In this document: positions 22,993 to 34,905 of the stretch, piece by piece
Layout of the letters: each line of letters begins with the position of its first letter
Numbering within the stretch: position 1 is the first letter of the stretch
NCBI GenBank assembly: GCA_032622095.1
Contig: CP136064.1
Span: 212,180,205-212,244,204 of the forward strand
Length of the DNA stretch: 64,000 nucleotides
Reading direction: 5' to 3'
From: Siphonodentalium dalli
Taxonomy: Eukaryota; Mollusca; Scaphopoda; Gadilida; Siphonodentaliidae
Program-made: the position numbers and the translations under genes
Notes under the pieces: generated by a model
The model's input: the letters and a program-made list of their open reading frames with translations, nothing else
Databases searched by the model: none
Told to the model about the DNA's origin: nothing

Positions 22993-25900
22993 GTGAGTAT
23001 ATATAAGGATCTATTAATTATATATGATTTATGTGAGTATATATACGGATCTATTAATTAGATATGACTTATGTGAGTATATATACGGATCTATTAATTA
23101 GATGTGACTTATGTGAGTATATATACGGATCTATTAATTAGATATGACTTATGTGAGTATATATACGGATCTATTAATTAGATGTGACTTATGTGAGTAT
23201 ATATACGGATCTATTAATTAGATATGACTTATGTGAGTATATATACGGATCTATTAATTATATATGATTTATGTGAGTATATATACGGATCTATTAATTA
23301 GATGTGACTTATGTGAGTATATATACGGATCTATTAATTAGATGTGACTTATGTGAGTATATATACGGATCTATTAATTAGATATGACTTATGTGAGTAT
23401 ATGTACGGATCTATTAATTAGATGTGACTTATGTGAGTATATATACGGATCTATTAATTATATATGATATATGTGAGTATATATACGGATCTATTAATTC
23501 GAAATGACTTATGTGAGTATATATACGGATCTATTAATTAGATATGATATATGTGAGTATATATACGGATCTATTAATTATATATGATTTATGTGAGTAT
23601 ATATACGGATCTATTAATTAGATATGACTTATGTGAGTATATATACGGATCTATTAATTAGATGTGACTTATGTGAGTATATATACGGATCTATTAATTA
23701 TATATGATTTATGTGAGTATATATACGGATCTATTAATTAGATATGACTTATGTGAGTATATATACGGATCTATTAATTATATATGATTTATGTGAGTAT
23801 ATATACGGATCTATTAATTAGATATGACTTATGTGAGTATATATACGGATCTATTAATTAGATGTGACTTATGTGAGTATATATACGGATCTATTAATTA
23901 TATATGATTTATGTGAGTATATATACGGATCTATTAATTAGATATGACTTATGTGAGTATATATACGGATCTATTAATTAGATGTGACTAATGTGAGTAT
24001 ATATACGGATCTATTAATTAGATGTGACTTATGTGAGTATATATACGGATCTATTAATTAGATATGACTTATGTGAGTATATATACGGATCTATTAATTA
24101 GATGTGACTTATGTGAGTATATATACAGATCTATTAATTAGATGTGACTTATGTGAGTATATATACGGATCTATTAATTAGATGTGACTTATGTGAGTAT
24201 ATATACGGATCTATTAACTAGATATGACTTATGTGAGTATATATACGGATCTATTAATTAGATGTGACTTATGTGAGTATATATACGGATCTATTAATTA
24301 GATATGACTTATGTGAGTATATATACGGATCTATTAATTAGATGTGACTTATGTGAGTATATATACGGATCTATTAATTAGATGTGACTTATGTGAGTAT
24401 ATATACGGATCTATTAATTATATATGATTTATGTGAGTATATATACGGATCTATTAATTAGATGTGACTTATGTGAGTATATATACGGATCTATTAATTA
24501 GATGTGACTTATGTGAGTATATATACGGATCTATTAATTAGATTTGACTTATGTGAGTATATATACGGATCTATTAATTAGATATGACTTATGTGAGTAT
24601 ATATACGGATCTATTAATTGGATATGACTTATGTGAGTATATATACGGATCTATTAATTAGATATGACTTATGTGAGTATATATACGGATCTATTAATTA
24701 GATATGACTTATGTGAGTATATATACGGATCTATTAATTAGATGTGACTTATGTGAGTATATATACGGATCTATTAATTAGATATGACTTATGTGAGTAT
24801 ATATACGGATCTATTAATTATATATGATTTATGTGAGTATATATACGGATCTATTAATTAGATGTGACTTATGTGAGTATATATACGGATCTATTAATTA
24901 GATGTGACTTATGTGAGTATATATACGGATCTATTAATTAGATGTGACTTATGTGAGTATATATACAGATCTATTAATTAGATGTGACTTATGTGAGTAT
25001 ATAAACGGATCTATTAATTAGATGTGACTTATGTGAGTATATATACGGATCTATTAATTAGATATGACTTATGTGAGTATATATACGGATCTATTAATTA
25101 TATATGACTTATGTGAGTATATATACGGATCTATTAATTAGATGTGACTTATGTGAGTATATATACGGATCTATTAATTAGATGTGACTTATGTGAGTAT
25201 ATATACGGATCTATTAATTATATATGACTTATGTGAGTATATATACGGATCTATTAATTAGATGTGACTTATGTGAGTATATATACGGATCTATTAATTA
25301 GATGTGACTTATGTGAGTATATATACGGATCTATTAATTAGATGTGACTTATGTGAGTATATATACGGATCTATTAATTAGATGTGACTTATGTGAGTAT
25401 ATATACGGATCTATTAATTAGATGTGACTTATGTGAGTATATATACGGATCTATTAATTAGATATGACTTATGTGAGTATATATACGGATCTATTAATTA
25501 GATGTGACTTATGTGAGTATATATACGGATCTATTAATTAGATGTGACTTATGTGAGTATATATACGGATCTATTAATTATATATGATTTATGTGAGTAT
25601 ATATACGGATCTATTAATTAGATGTGACTTATGTGAGTATATATACGGATCTATTAATTAGATGTGACTTATGTGAGTATATATACGGATCTATTAATTA
25701 GATTTGACTTATGTGAGTATATATACGGATCTATTAATTAGATATGACTTATGTGAGTATATATACGGATCTATTAATTAGATATGACTTATGTGAGTAT
25801 ATATACGGATCTATTAATTAGATATGACTTATGTGAGTATATATACGGATCTATTAATTAGATATGACTTATGTGAGTATATATACGGATCTATTAATTA

Positions 25901-28900
25901 GATATGACTTATGTGAGTATATATACGGATCTATTAATTAGATGTGACTTATGTGAGTATATATACGGATCTATTAATTAGATATGACTTATGTGAGTAT
26001 ATATACGGATCTATTAATTATATATGATTTATGTGAGTATATATACGGATCTATTAATTAGATGTGACGTATGTGAGTATATATACGGATCTATTAATTA
26101 GATGTGACTTATGTGAGTATATATACGGATCTATTAATTAGATATGACTTATGTGAGTATATATACGGATCTATTAATTAGATGTGACTTATGTGAGTAT
26201 ATATACGGATCTATTAATTATATATGATATGTGTGAGTATATATACGGATCTATTAATTAGATATGATATATGTGAGTATATATACGGATCTATTAATTA
26301 TATATGATTTATGTGAGTATATATATACGGATCTATTAATTAGATATGACTTATGTGAGTATATATACGGATCTATTAATTAGATGTGACTTATGTGAGT
26401 ATATATACGGATCTATTAATTATATATGATTTATGTGAGTATATATACGGATCGATTAATTATATATGACTTATGTGAGTATATATACGGATCTATTAAT
26501 TATATATGATTTATGTGAGTATATATACGGATCTATTAATTAGATATGACTTATGTGAGTATATATACGGATCTATTAATTAGATGTGACTTATGTGAGT
26601 ATATATACGGATATATTAATTAGATGTGACTTATGTGAGTATATATACGGATCTATTAATCAGATGTGACTTATGTGAGTATATATACGGATCTATTAAT
26701 TAGATGTGACTTATGTGAGTGTATATACGGATCTATTAATTAGATGTGAGTATATATACGGATCTATTAATTATATATGATTTATGTGAGTATATATACG
26801 GATCTATTAATTAGATGTGACTTATGTGAGTATATATACGGATCTATTAATTAGATGTGACTTATGTGAGTATATATACGGATCTATTAATTAGATGTGA
26901 CTTATGTGAGTATATATACGGATATATTAATTAGATGTGACTTATGTGAGTATATATACGGATCTATTAATTATATATGATTTATGTGAGTATATATACG
27001 GATCTATTAATTAGATGTGACTTATGTGAGTATATATACGGATCTATTAATTAGATGTGACTAATGTGAGTATATATACGGATCTATTAATTATATGTGA
27101 CTTATGTGAGTATATATACGGATCTATTAATTAGATATGACTTATGTGAGTATATATACGGATCTATTAATTAGATATGACTTATGTGAGTATATATACG
27201 GATCTATTAATTAGATGTGACTTATGTGAGTATATATACGGATCTATTAATTAGATGTGACTTATGTGAGTATATATACGGATCTATTAATTATATATGA
27301 TTTATGTGAGTATATATACGGATCTATTAATTAGATGTGACTTATGTGAGTATATATACGGATCTATTAATTAGATGTGACTTATATGAGTATATATACG
27401 GATCTATTAATTAGATGTGACTTATGTGAGTATATATACGGATCTATTAATTAGATGTGACTTATGTGAGAATATATACGGATCTATTAATTAGATGTGA
27501 CTTATGTGAGTATATATTCGGATCTATTAATTAGATGTGACTTATGTGAGTATATATACGGATCTATTAATTAGATGTGACTTATGTGAGTATATATACG
27601 GATCTATTAATTATATGTGACTTATGTGAGTATATATACGGATCTATTAATTAGATATGACTTATGTGAGTATATATACGGATCGATTAATTATATATGA
27701 CTTATGTGAGTATATATACGGATCTATTAATTATATATGATTTATGTGAGTATATATACGGATCTATTAATTAGATATGACTTATGTGAGTATATATACG
27801 GATCGATTAATTATATATGACTTATGTGAGTATATATACGGATCTATTAATTATATATGATTTATGTGAGTATATATACGGATCTATTAATTAGATGTGA
27901 CTTATGTGAGTATATATACGGATATATTAATTAGATGTGACTTATGTGAGTATATATACGGATCTATTAATTAGATGTGACTTATGTGAGTATATATACG
28001 GATCTATTAATTAGATGTGACTTATGTGAGTGTATATACGGATCTATTAATTAGATGTGACTTATGTGAGTATATATACGGATCTATTAATTATATATGA
28101 TTTATGTGAGTATATATACGGATCTAATAATTAGATGTGACTTATGTGAGTATATATACGGATCTATTATTAGATGTGACTTATGTGAGTATATATACGG
28201 ATCTATTAATTAGATGTGACTTATGTGAGTATATATACGGATATATTAATTAGATGTGACTTATGTGAGTATATATACGGATCTATTAATTATATATGAT
28301 TTATGTGAGTATATATACGGATCTATTAATTAGATATGACTTATGTGAGTATATATACGGATCTATTAATTAGATATGACTTATGTGAGTATATATACGG
28401 ATCTATTAATTAGATGTGACTTATGTGAGTATATATACGGATCTATTAATTAGATGTGACTTATGTGAGTATATATACGGATCTATTAATTATATATGAT
28501 TTATGTGAGTATATATACGGATCTATTAATTAGATGTGACTTATGTGAGTATATATACGGATCTATTAATTAGATGTGACTTATGTGAGTATATATACGG
28601 ATCTATTAATTAGATGTGACTTATGTGAGTATATATACGGATCTATTAATTAGATATGACTTATGTGAGTATATATACGGATCTATTAATTAGATGTGAC
28701 TTATGTGAGAATATATACGGATCTATTAATTAGATGTGACTTATGTGAGTATATATTCGGATCTATTAATTAGATGTGACTTATGTGAGTATATATACGG
28801 ATCTATTAATTAGATGTGACTTATGTGAGTATATATACGGATCTATTAATTCGATATGACTTATGTGAGTATATATACGGATCTATTAATTAGATATGAT

Positions 28901-28940
28901 TTATGTGAGTATATATACGGATCTATTAATTAGATATGAC
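22992..28940 (+). repeat. 40-bp satellite array, ~149 units, seeded on the splice donor
   Basis: Unit period is exactly 40 bp. Each unit reads (A/T)TGTGAGTATATATACGG, ATCTATTAATTAGAT, then (G/A)TGACTT or the ATATGATTT variant. The first unit contains the true donor of the receptor exon (GTGAGT at 22993), so the array edge coincides with the exon edge. From the span and three visible length changes (+2 near 26320, -9 at 26741, -1 near 28170) I estimate about 149 units. Two main variants (TTAGATGTGACTT and TTATATATGATTT) recur in block patterns, implying multi-unit duplication steps. Array length in an assembly can be wrong. Confidence 0.97.
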
Positions 28941-29230
28941 ATTGTTGTCCAGAATAACTGACATGTTATCGAACAAGGCTAATATCGTCCTTGAACCGAG
29001 TAACATCACTACAAATATCTCCGCTATTTCATTAAATACACTTTAAAAACACTTCTTCAAAATTTTAATATCTCCGTTATTTCGCTGATAATAATCGCTA
29101 TGTGATAGTGTATTATGTTATTTCCTATTTCTATATTTCGCTCTATTTCGCTGCATTCCCTATTGCGCTATTTCGCTGTATTTCCTATTTCGCTTTTTCG
29201 TTGTATTTGTTATTTCGATAATTCTCTATA
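28941..29230 (+). repeat. Degenerate TATTTCGCTGTATTTCC repeats in the receptor intron
   Basis: Between about 29060 and 29225 short motifs TATTTCGCT(G/C)(T/A)ATTTCC recur irregularly. No coding. Confidence 0.5.
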
Positions 29231-29570
29231 TCTAACACTAGCTGATGTGCCTGCGCTTCGTCCGGGTTATTTAGGAATTTCTTTGTGAGGAGAAAGAAAA
29301 AAACTATTTTGCTATCGGTCCAGAAACATTCCTATATGAGAGCATATGAGCGAGGTCAAGGTCAAGTACACGGTCGCGCGTGAATTTGACCTGCCCATAT
29401 TGTTCCCGGGATCAAAGTAGGCCTACATACCAAATTTGAGTCGGGTCGGTCGAACGGTTTTCGAGTCTATATCACTCATACATACATATATACATACATA
29501 CATACATACACACACACATACATACATACATACCTACACACAGACAGAAGTTCCAAAAATATATAATAGA
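29231..29570 (+). repeat. Retroelement 3' end with CATA/CACA microsatellite tail
   Basis: ACCAAATTTGAGTCGGGTCGGTCGAACGG...TTTTCGAGTC followed by (CATA)n and CACACA at about 29480-29535 has the form of many invertebrate LINE/SINE 3' ends. A related end (ACCAAGTTTCGTCCCGATCGGTCGAGAATCG plus GACAGACAGACATAC) sits near 34825-34905. Confidence 0.55.
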
Positions 29571-29662
29571 TAGTATGGGATTATAGGATATACTATATTC
29601 TAATATTCAATCGAACACCCCGTGCCACGTGTTGCTGAGATTAACTATCATTAGATACCTCA

Positions 29663-30338
29663 TCACGAACCCCGATTACATATTGTTTGCTTTATATAAT
29701 CCGTGGAGTATTGTCTGGTAATGAACCCCGATTACATAGTGTTTGCTTTATATAATCCGTGGAGTATTGTCTGGTAATGAACCCCGATTACATAGTGTTT
29801 GCTTTATATAATCCGTGGAGTATTGTCTGGTAATGAACCCCGATTACATAGTGTTTGCTTTATATAATCCGTGGAGTATTGTCTGGTAATGAACCCCGAT
29901 TACATAGTGTTTGCTTTATATAATCCGTGGAGTATTGTCTGGTAATGAACCCCGATTACATAGTGTTTGCTTTATATAATCCGTGGAGTATTGTCTGGTA
30001 ATGAACCCCGATTACATAGTGTTTGCTTTATATAATCCGTGGAGTATTGTCTGGTAATGAACCCCGATTACATAGTGTTTGCTTTATATAATCCGTGGAG
30101 TATTGTCTGGTAATGAACCCCGATTACATAGTGTTTGCTTTATATAATCCGTGGAGTATTGTCTGGTAATGAACCCCGATTACATAGTGTTTGCTTTATA
30201 TAATCCGTGGAGTATTGTCTGGTAATGAACCCCGATTACATAGTGTTTGCTTTATATAATCCGTGGAGTATTGGCTGGCAATGAACCCCGATTACATAGT
30301 GTTTGCTTTATATAATCCGTGGAGTATTGGCTGGTAAT
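29663..30338 (+). repeat. 56-bp satellite array, 12 units
   Basis: ATGAACCCCGATTACATAG...TTTGCTTTATATAATCCG...TGGAGTATTGTCTGGTA repeats with a period of exactly 56 bp. The start ATGAACCCCG is at 29721, 29777, 29833 and every 56 bp to 30281, with a diverged first unit at about 29665. Inner units look identical; only the first and last two differ (ATATTG, TTGGCTGG). Such uniformity implies recent expansion. It lies in the same receptor intron as the 40-bp array. Confidence 0.97.
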
Positions 30339-30358
30339 ATCCTCTAAATATTCCCTAT

Positions 30359-30560
30359 ATGGTTCTATGGTACGGTGTCCATTCTGCTGTCGGTTATTGC
30401 TTTACATGTATCATCATCACATACGTTATTCTGATAACATCTACATTTCAAATGACAAAATTTTTAAACCAGCACCACACATGTAAAATTAATCAGTTAT
30501 ACATGCAATTGATTATAAATTTATTACACTGCAATTCCACCTATCAACATATTTAGTGCA
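30359..30560 (+). pseudogene. Relic of a diverged copy of the receptor M3 exon plus its 3' flank
   Basis: Bases 30369-30416 align with exon positions 30751-30800, the M3 helix. Apart from a 2-base deletion, the five base changes all fall on third codon positions and all are synonymous (GTA/GTG, TCT/TCC, ATC/ATT, CTT/CTG, GTC/GTT). From about 30424 the sequence instead matches the 3' flank of the receptor gene at 31703 onward (TTATTCTGATAACATCT, TTTCA(C/A)ATGACA), and CTATCAACATATT near 30540 matches 31863. It therefore looks like a tandem copy of the last exon and its flank with an internal deletion. It has no open receptor frame. Confidence 0.75.
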
Positions 30561-30721
30561 GCGGTGGCCAAACGCTCTACCCATGCACGGTATAACAAGT
30601 TGAAACCCATTTTTTTAAAAGGAGAAATATATATTGTTCACGAAAATTATAATTAAAACTATATCACTAAGTTATATAAATTTCGTACTATTACCAGCTA
30701 TCACCTTGTTTTTCGTTTCAG

Positions 30722-31119
30722 CTGTGTTTTTGGCAATGAATATGGGCTACGGTACGGTATCTATCCTTCTGTCGGTCATTGTGCTTTACATGTATCATCA
30801 GCATGAAGATCACCCGATGCCGACTTCTCTACGCAAATTCACTATCCATATCCTCATGAACTTCCCAATACACAAGCACCAGGAGTATTACGCAAACATA
30901 GAGAAGAAACGATCGTCTGCCAAAGTAGCCAATCATGACACTTCGGTCGAAGATATTCGTAAATCTCCGACGCCGGAATTCGACGAAGAACTTGATTGGC
31001 AGGTTTGCTCGAAGGCCCTCGACCGTTTCTGTTTCCGGATGTTCTGCATCTTCATGCTCCTCTGTTGTGTCGTCAACATCACGGTTCTGGCGATTGGCTC
31101 TTCGCTCACGGCTTTTTAA
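30722..31119 (+). CDS. Nicotinic-type Cys-loop receptor subunit, last exon with M3, M3-M4 loop, M4
   Basis: The exon follows the acceptor TTTTTCGTTTCAG (ending 30721) and ends at TAA (31117-31119). CT completes the Ser codon split with the exon ending at 22992, then 131 codons follow: M3 (VFLAMNMGYGTVSILLSVIV), a short cytoplasmic loop of about 75 residues with HQHEDHPMPTSLRKF, an acidic SVEDIRKSPTPEFDEELDW segment that matches the pre-M4 region, then M4 (FCFRMFCIFMLLCCVVNIT) and a short tail ending SLTAF. The frame starting with TTG at 30634 runs through intron sequence and is not the true start. The short loop and five Cys in and beside M4 are notable. Together with the 22454 exon, about 311 residues are visible; family members usually have 450 or more. 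Confidence 0.93.
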
Positions 31120-31178
31120 CCCTTTGAAGACGGGATCTGCGCTGGTGCAGAGTTAAATATACTATTTCCGTGTATTAT

Positions 31179-31335
31179 CTTGTATAATACCTGGCATCGA
31201 CCATGAAGAACCAAAAATGAACTTAATAATAACGAAAAGACCCACACCCACAGCATCTCTTGTATAATACCTGGCATCGACCACGAAGAACCCAAAAATG
31301 AACTTAGTAATAACGAAAAGACCCCCACCCACAGC
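31179..31335 (+). repeat. Two 80-bp direct repeats in the receptor 3' flank
   Basis: TGTATAATACCTGGCATCGACC starts at 31181 and 31261, and the copies stay alike through GAACTTA(A/G)TAATAACGAAAAGACCC. They lie 60 bp after the receptor stop, probably in its 3' UTR. Confidence 0.85.
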
Positions 31336-31473
31336 ACCCCATCCCAACATTATTGAGTATTGCATACTTACCAGGCATGCGTACAATTTTGTTATTTCTA
31401 TTTGTAAAAATTATATAATATGTCAATGCTCCAAAGTCATAATTTGACCACATGAGTGAATAAATCTGTAATT

Positions 31474-31610
31474 TTATATATGCGAGTTTCCAATAGGGAG
31501 CCCCGCATATATAAGAGAATGCACTGGATTGCAAGGTCAATGTAAATATTGTTAGGCCAATGTATTCTCTTATAGGGAGCCTCGCATATATAAGAGAATG
31601 CTTTGGCTAA
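31474..31610. repeat. Palindrome family TCTCTTATATATGCGAG (locus 1)
   Basis: Two hairpins in a row: TATATATGCGAG...CCCGCATATATAAGAGAATGCACTGG, then CCAATGTATTCTCTTATAGGGAGCCTCGCATATATAAGAGAATGC. Better copies are at 57776-57926 and 61730-61890. Confidence 0.75.
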
Positions 31611-32430
31611 TGGTATTTGCAAAATTCCAGGAAGCTCCATCCATGGAAGGGTAAAAAATGACACCAGCGAAATCAAGCATCAACATGGGCTGATTTGATA
31701 TGATTTATTCTGATAACATCTTACATGTATAGATACGTACATTTCACATGACAGAAATTTAAAACCACCAATTATAAATTCATGACTGGATCGGGCGAGG
31801 GGTGTTTAAACAAATCCAGAAACGGGGAGGGGGCCGGTGGATGGTTGGTGGTGCAATTTTTGCCCTATCAACATATTACTCAAATAAATAATTTGTTCAG
31901 TGATTCTCACCAGACTTATGAGCCCCTTTTCACTTAGAGTTTAAATTGTGGGTTTTCGGCTGATATCTCAAAAGGTATACGGAATATTTCTTAACTTAAT
32001 TTTTGAAACAAGCCAATTATGCCACCATGGCGGTGCTCTTGTTCTCTGTTTGAGCTATAATAAAATTGAAGCTATTTTGGCCCATTCATATGAGGTTTTT
32101 GGTAGTAGACTTTAAAAAAAATGCATTTTTATCATTTTTTTTTAATATCACTATGACGCTCAAATTAAAAAAAATACTGATATCACCCACGATAAAGAGC
32201 GTCATGCTTCTTTGTCCATCCATTTAACGACAAACATTAAACAGTGTTTCTAAAATTGTGTTACATTAATTTTGCTTTTATAATATTTGAAAATGATTGC
32301 AATTTTTCTCTTTATTTAATCGCCTGGTACCAGTAAACGATGGCTAAATTGGACCAGGTAATTTTGATTGATTTCGGGTAAAATCGGATGGGGAATAGCC
32401 AACTATGATCTAGTCTCCGCTGTTGCTTAA
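31611..32430. other. Non-coding; receptor 3' flank, nothing else recognised
   Basis: The part at 31703-31880 is the parent of the copied flank at 30424-30560. No gene seen in the rest. Confidence 0.4.
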
Positions 32431-32635
32431 AGGCCCACTTAATTTTCGAGTCGCCGATTATTTTTTTTTAAGAACAATCTATGCCATAAAATAAGATCAA
32501 AATACTATAATTCATCACCATTTGGTATGTATGTGTCTCGTAAGATGCCCATAGAGTAATAGAAAATAACTGAAATAATAAAATCAACCCCCCACTTGGC
32601 TCCCAGAATGCAACATAATTCAAACTAATATCAGC
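32431..32635. mobile_element. MITE fragment, AGGCCCACTTAATTTTCGA family
   Basis: TTAA (32427-32430) then AGGCCCACTTAATTTTCGAG. It matches 6451-6655 through AATTCATCACCATTTGG, GGAGTAATAGAAAATA(A/G)CTGAAAT and CTCCCAGAATGCAACA, and stops near 32632 where a different repeat begins. No right end. Confidence 0.75.
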
Positions 32636-32905
32636 GGAGTTTAGTGGGTTATCAGTCGAGTTTAGTGAATTATCAACCGAGTTTGGAGTGATATCAGCCG
32701 AGGTCGATAATAGGTCGCTCAATGCAAAAGTAGGATATCTAATTAATAATTAGAGGTTATTACTTGGTTAGTTGAATATCGGCCCAGATATCAGCCCGAG
32801 GTAACTTCATATCAGCCTGAAACCGAATGTCGAAGGCTGATATGAAGTTACCGAGGGTTGATATGTCTCGGCCAATATCAAATTAATCAAGTAATAATCT
32901 GGTTT
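32636..32905. repeat. ATATCAGCCGAG repeats and a large hairpin
   Basis: Short motifs AT(A)TCAG(C/T)CGAG(T/G)TT(T/A)AG recur at 32625-32705. From 32755 to 32903 the left side (TTATTACTTG, AATATCGGCC, ATATCAGCC, GGTAACTTCATATCAGCCT) is mirrored at the right (AGGCTGATATGAAGTTACC, GGTTGATAT, GGCCAATAT, CAAGTAATAA). No coding. Confidence 0.7.
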
Positions 32906-32924
32906 TTTTTAATTTTTTTAATTT

Positions 32925-33450
32925 TTTTTAAACATATTTTATTTGTAGTATAATACAAAATGGATTGGGGCACAAGTTACAAAACTTAATGAGCCCCTCT
33001 CCGGTATACATTGATACAAACAATTTGTTTAACAATATGGCACAATAAGTAACTTATTTACAACTGCACGTGGTGAATGGGAAAGATGATGATGGCAGAT
33101 TGTAACAAATCATTGAGGAAGGATGAGAGTGAGTCAGTGAGAATGATTGGTGGGGGGGGGGGGGGGTGGTGGTGCCAACGCCTAGTTGCATTCTATGCTG
33201 AGGCGAAAGGAAAACATGTGATAATTGATAAACTAATTTCTTATCTTGAAATTTAACTAGAAACGTTTAGTCTCCGCGATAAAATGCTGGACTATTTTGA
33301 ACAATTTCACATTTTGTTTGTTATGAGCACTCGGGAGGCCAGCAAGTAGATTGTTCATGTGCGTTAATTTAATTCCTTCTCTGTGTAGCATATGAAACAT
33401 CTCAGTTCCAATGTCATCGGTGTAAACAAATGATTGAATTGACAACAGGT
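32925..33450 (-). pseudogene. LINE 3' end (last ORF codons plus 3' UTR)
   Basis: The minus-strand frame 33445-33257 ends NVKLFKIVQHFIAETKRF-stop, the same ending style as the LINE at 8408 (NIKIFDVVQKFIICTGRF-stop). Below it, the 3' UTR to about 32930 (GAGGGGCTCATTAAG...GTTTTGTAACTTGTGCCCC...AATCC...ATTTTGTATTATA...AATAAAATAT, A-rich end) is shared with the LINE fragment at 41045-41245. Strongly 5' truncated. Confidence 0.7.
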
Positions 33451-34210
33451 AAGTAAGTAAGTAAGTAATGCTTTATTCTCAGCCATTAGGGTGGATACAC
33501 ACATGCATGTAATCTCTGTAAGTATCGTGTATTTGGCGTTTTACATGGATCATGCAGACCATGTAATATGTGTCCATTGACAACCCAATCATTACAGCTA
33601 CGTTTGACCACAGTGAGCCAAGCTCTGAACGTGCAGAGAACCGTCGAAGTCAATAGGCCGCTTAAAATAATTGTTCGCGCGATAACCCAAATGTTGGACT
33701 TACTGTTTACATCATTGATTGTCAGTCTTCTCTTGGTTTTTATGCAGGTGATGGCCCCTGGATTTCCCCAACGCAGGCGCTATGATCCCCAACATGGGGG
33801 GTGTTATCAGGATTTCCTTACGCAGGGGCTATATGATCCCCGACTTGGGGCTATATTAGATGACACATCCGTCCAATCTCGCTACTTTCATCGAGTAGCG
33901 AGATTGGACGGATGTGGCGTCTAGGGCTATATATGATCCCGAAAGCTACCAGGCGGGGTGGCTAACTCAGAGCTATTTAAGTAAAACATATTATATTGTA
34001 CCTTCTTGCCCAGATTATTCCGACCGATACATTCAACTAGGTCCCTTAACGATTTGAAGCTTTCGAAACCCCACTTGTCTGGCCTGTTAACAGTGAACCT
34101 CTCGCGCGCAGGTGATCAATGTTGTCAATTATTGGTGTGGCCATGTAAAATACATGTATTTTTATGCAGAGATTACATGCATGTGTGTATCCACCCTTAT
34201 GGTACATGAG
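33451..34210. mobile_element. Inverted-repeat element with a perfect 23-bp hairpin inside
   Basis: GGGTGGATACACACATGCATGTAATCTCTG at about 33489-33518 is mirrored at 34167-34197. Next to the left arm is (TAAG)n and ATGCTTTATTCTCAGCCAT. Inside, 33864-33886 and 33894-33916 form a perfect 23-bp stem with a 7-base loop. The 118-codon open frame there matches no known family. Confidence 0.6.
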
Positions 34211-34905
34211 AAAACGTATATACACTATATACAAATTAGAACTTTCCAGGGTTTGTTCCGAATATTAGAACGTACGGTAATTACACGCATGCATAGATAA
34301 AATACAATGCAGACAATCAGTTACGATCCAATTTTGCATTATCATGTCCGGAATAGCAAAATCTAATTTCGACAGACCTATCTAAAGATTCTAAGCGAAC
34401 CAAAAAAGAAAAGAAATTACATTAGGTATACATCATGATCAATATATAGTGCTGTTTTGTCATTGTTTTTGAAACCAAGATGTTGTAAATAAAGATGTAC
34501 CAATATTTACGTACATGATTATTATCTGTAATGAAATTGAGTTATATAATATAGATATACAGTTTTATTATACACACTTGCATATACACACATTTATATA
34601 TCTCCACCCGTTTCCGAGATCTGGTCTGCGCATGCGCGAAGCTTTCGTCGCACGGGCTCGGCGACCCGATAAAATTTGTATCCGGGGCAAGATACATTCA
34701 CATAGCAAATTTCAAGTCGATAGCTCCACCCGTTTCCGAGATCTCGTCTGCGCATGCGCTGCACGGGTGTCGCACGGGCTCGCCAATACGACAAGGACGA
34801 CCGCCTGGTCAAACTACACACACGTACCAAGTTTCGTCCCGATCGGTCGAGAATCGTAGATTTGTATAAATGACAGACAGACAGACATACAAACATACAG
34901 AGGTC
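34211..34905 (+). repeat. Repeat with duplicated 35-bp block and GACA tail
   Basis: CTCCACCCGTTTCCGAGATCT(G/C)G...TCTGCGCATGCGC occurs twice (34602-34636 and 34723-34760), followed by ACCAAGTTTCGTCCCGATCGG and (GACA)n/CATA. It looks like a retroelement 3' end; the first ~380 bp hold nothing recognised. Confidence 0.55.

Noticed and set aside
22992-28940. CRISPR-like look of the 40-bp repeats
   Set aside because: The units are direct tandem copies without unique spacers, in a eukaryotic intron.
30634-30721. Open frame extending upstream of the last receptor exon
   Set aside because: It runs through the polypyrimidine tract and acceptor; the exon begins at 30722 by splice phase.
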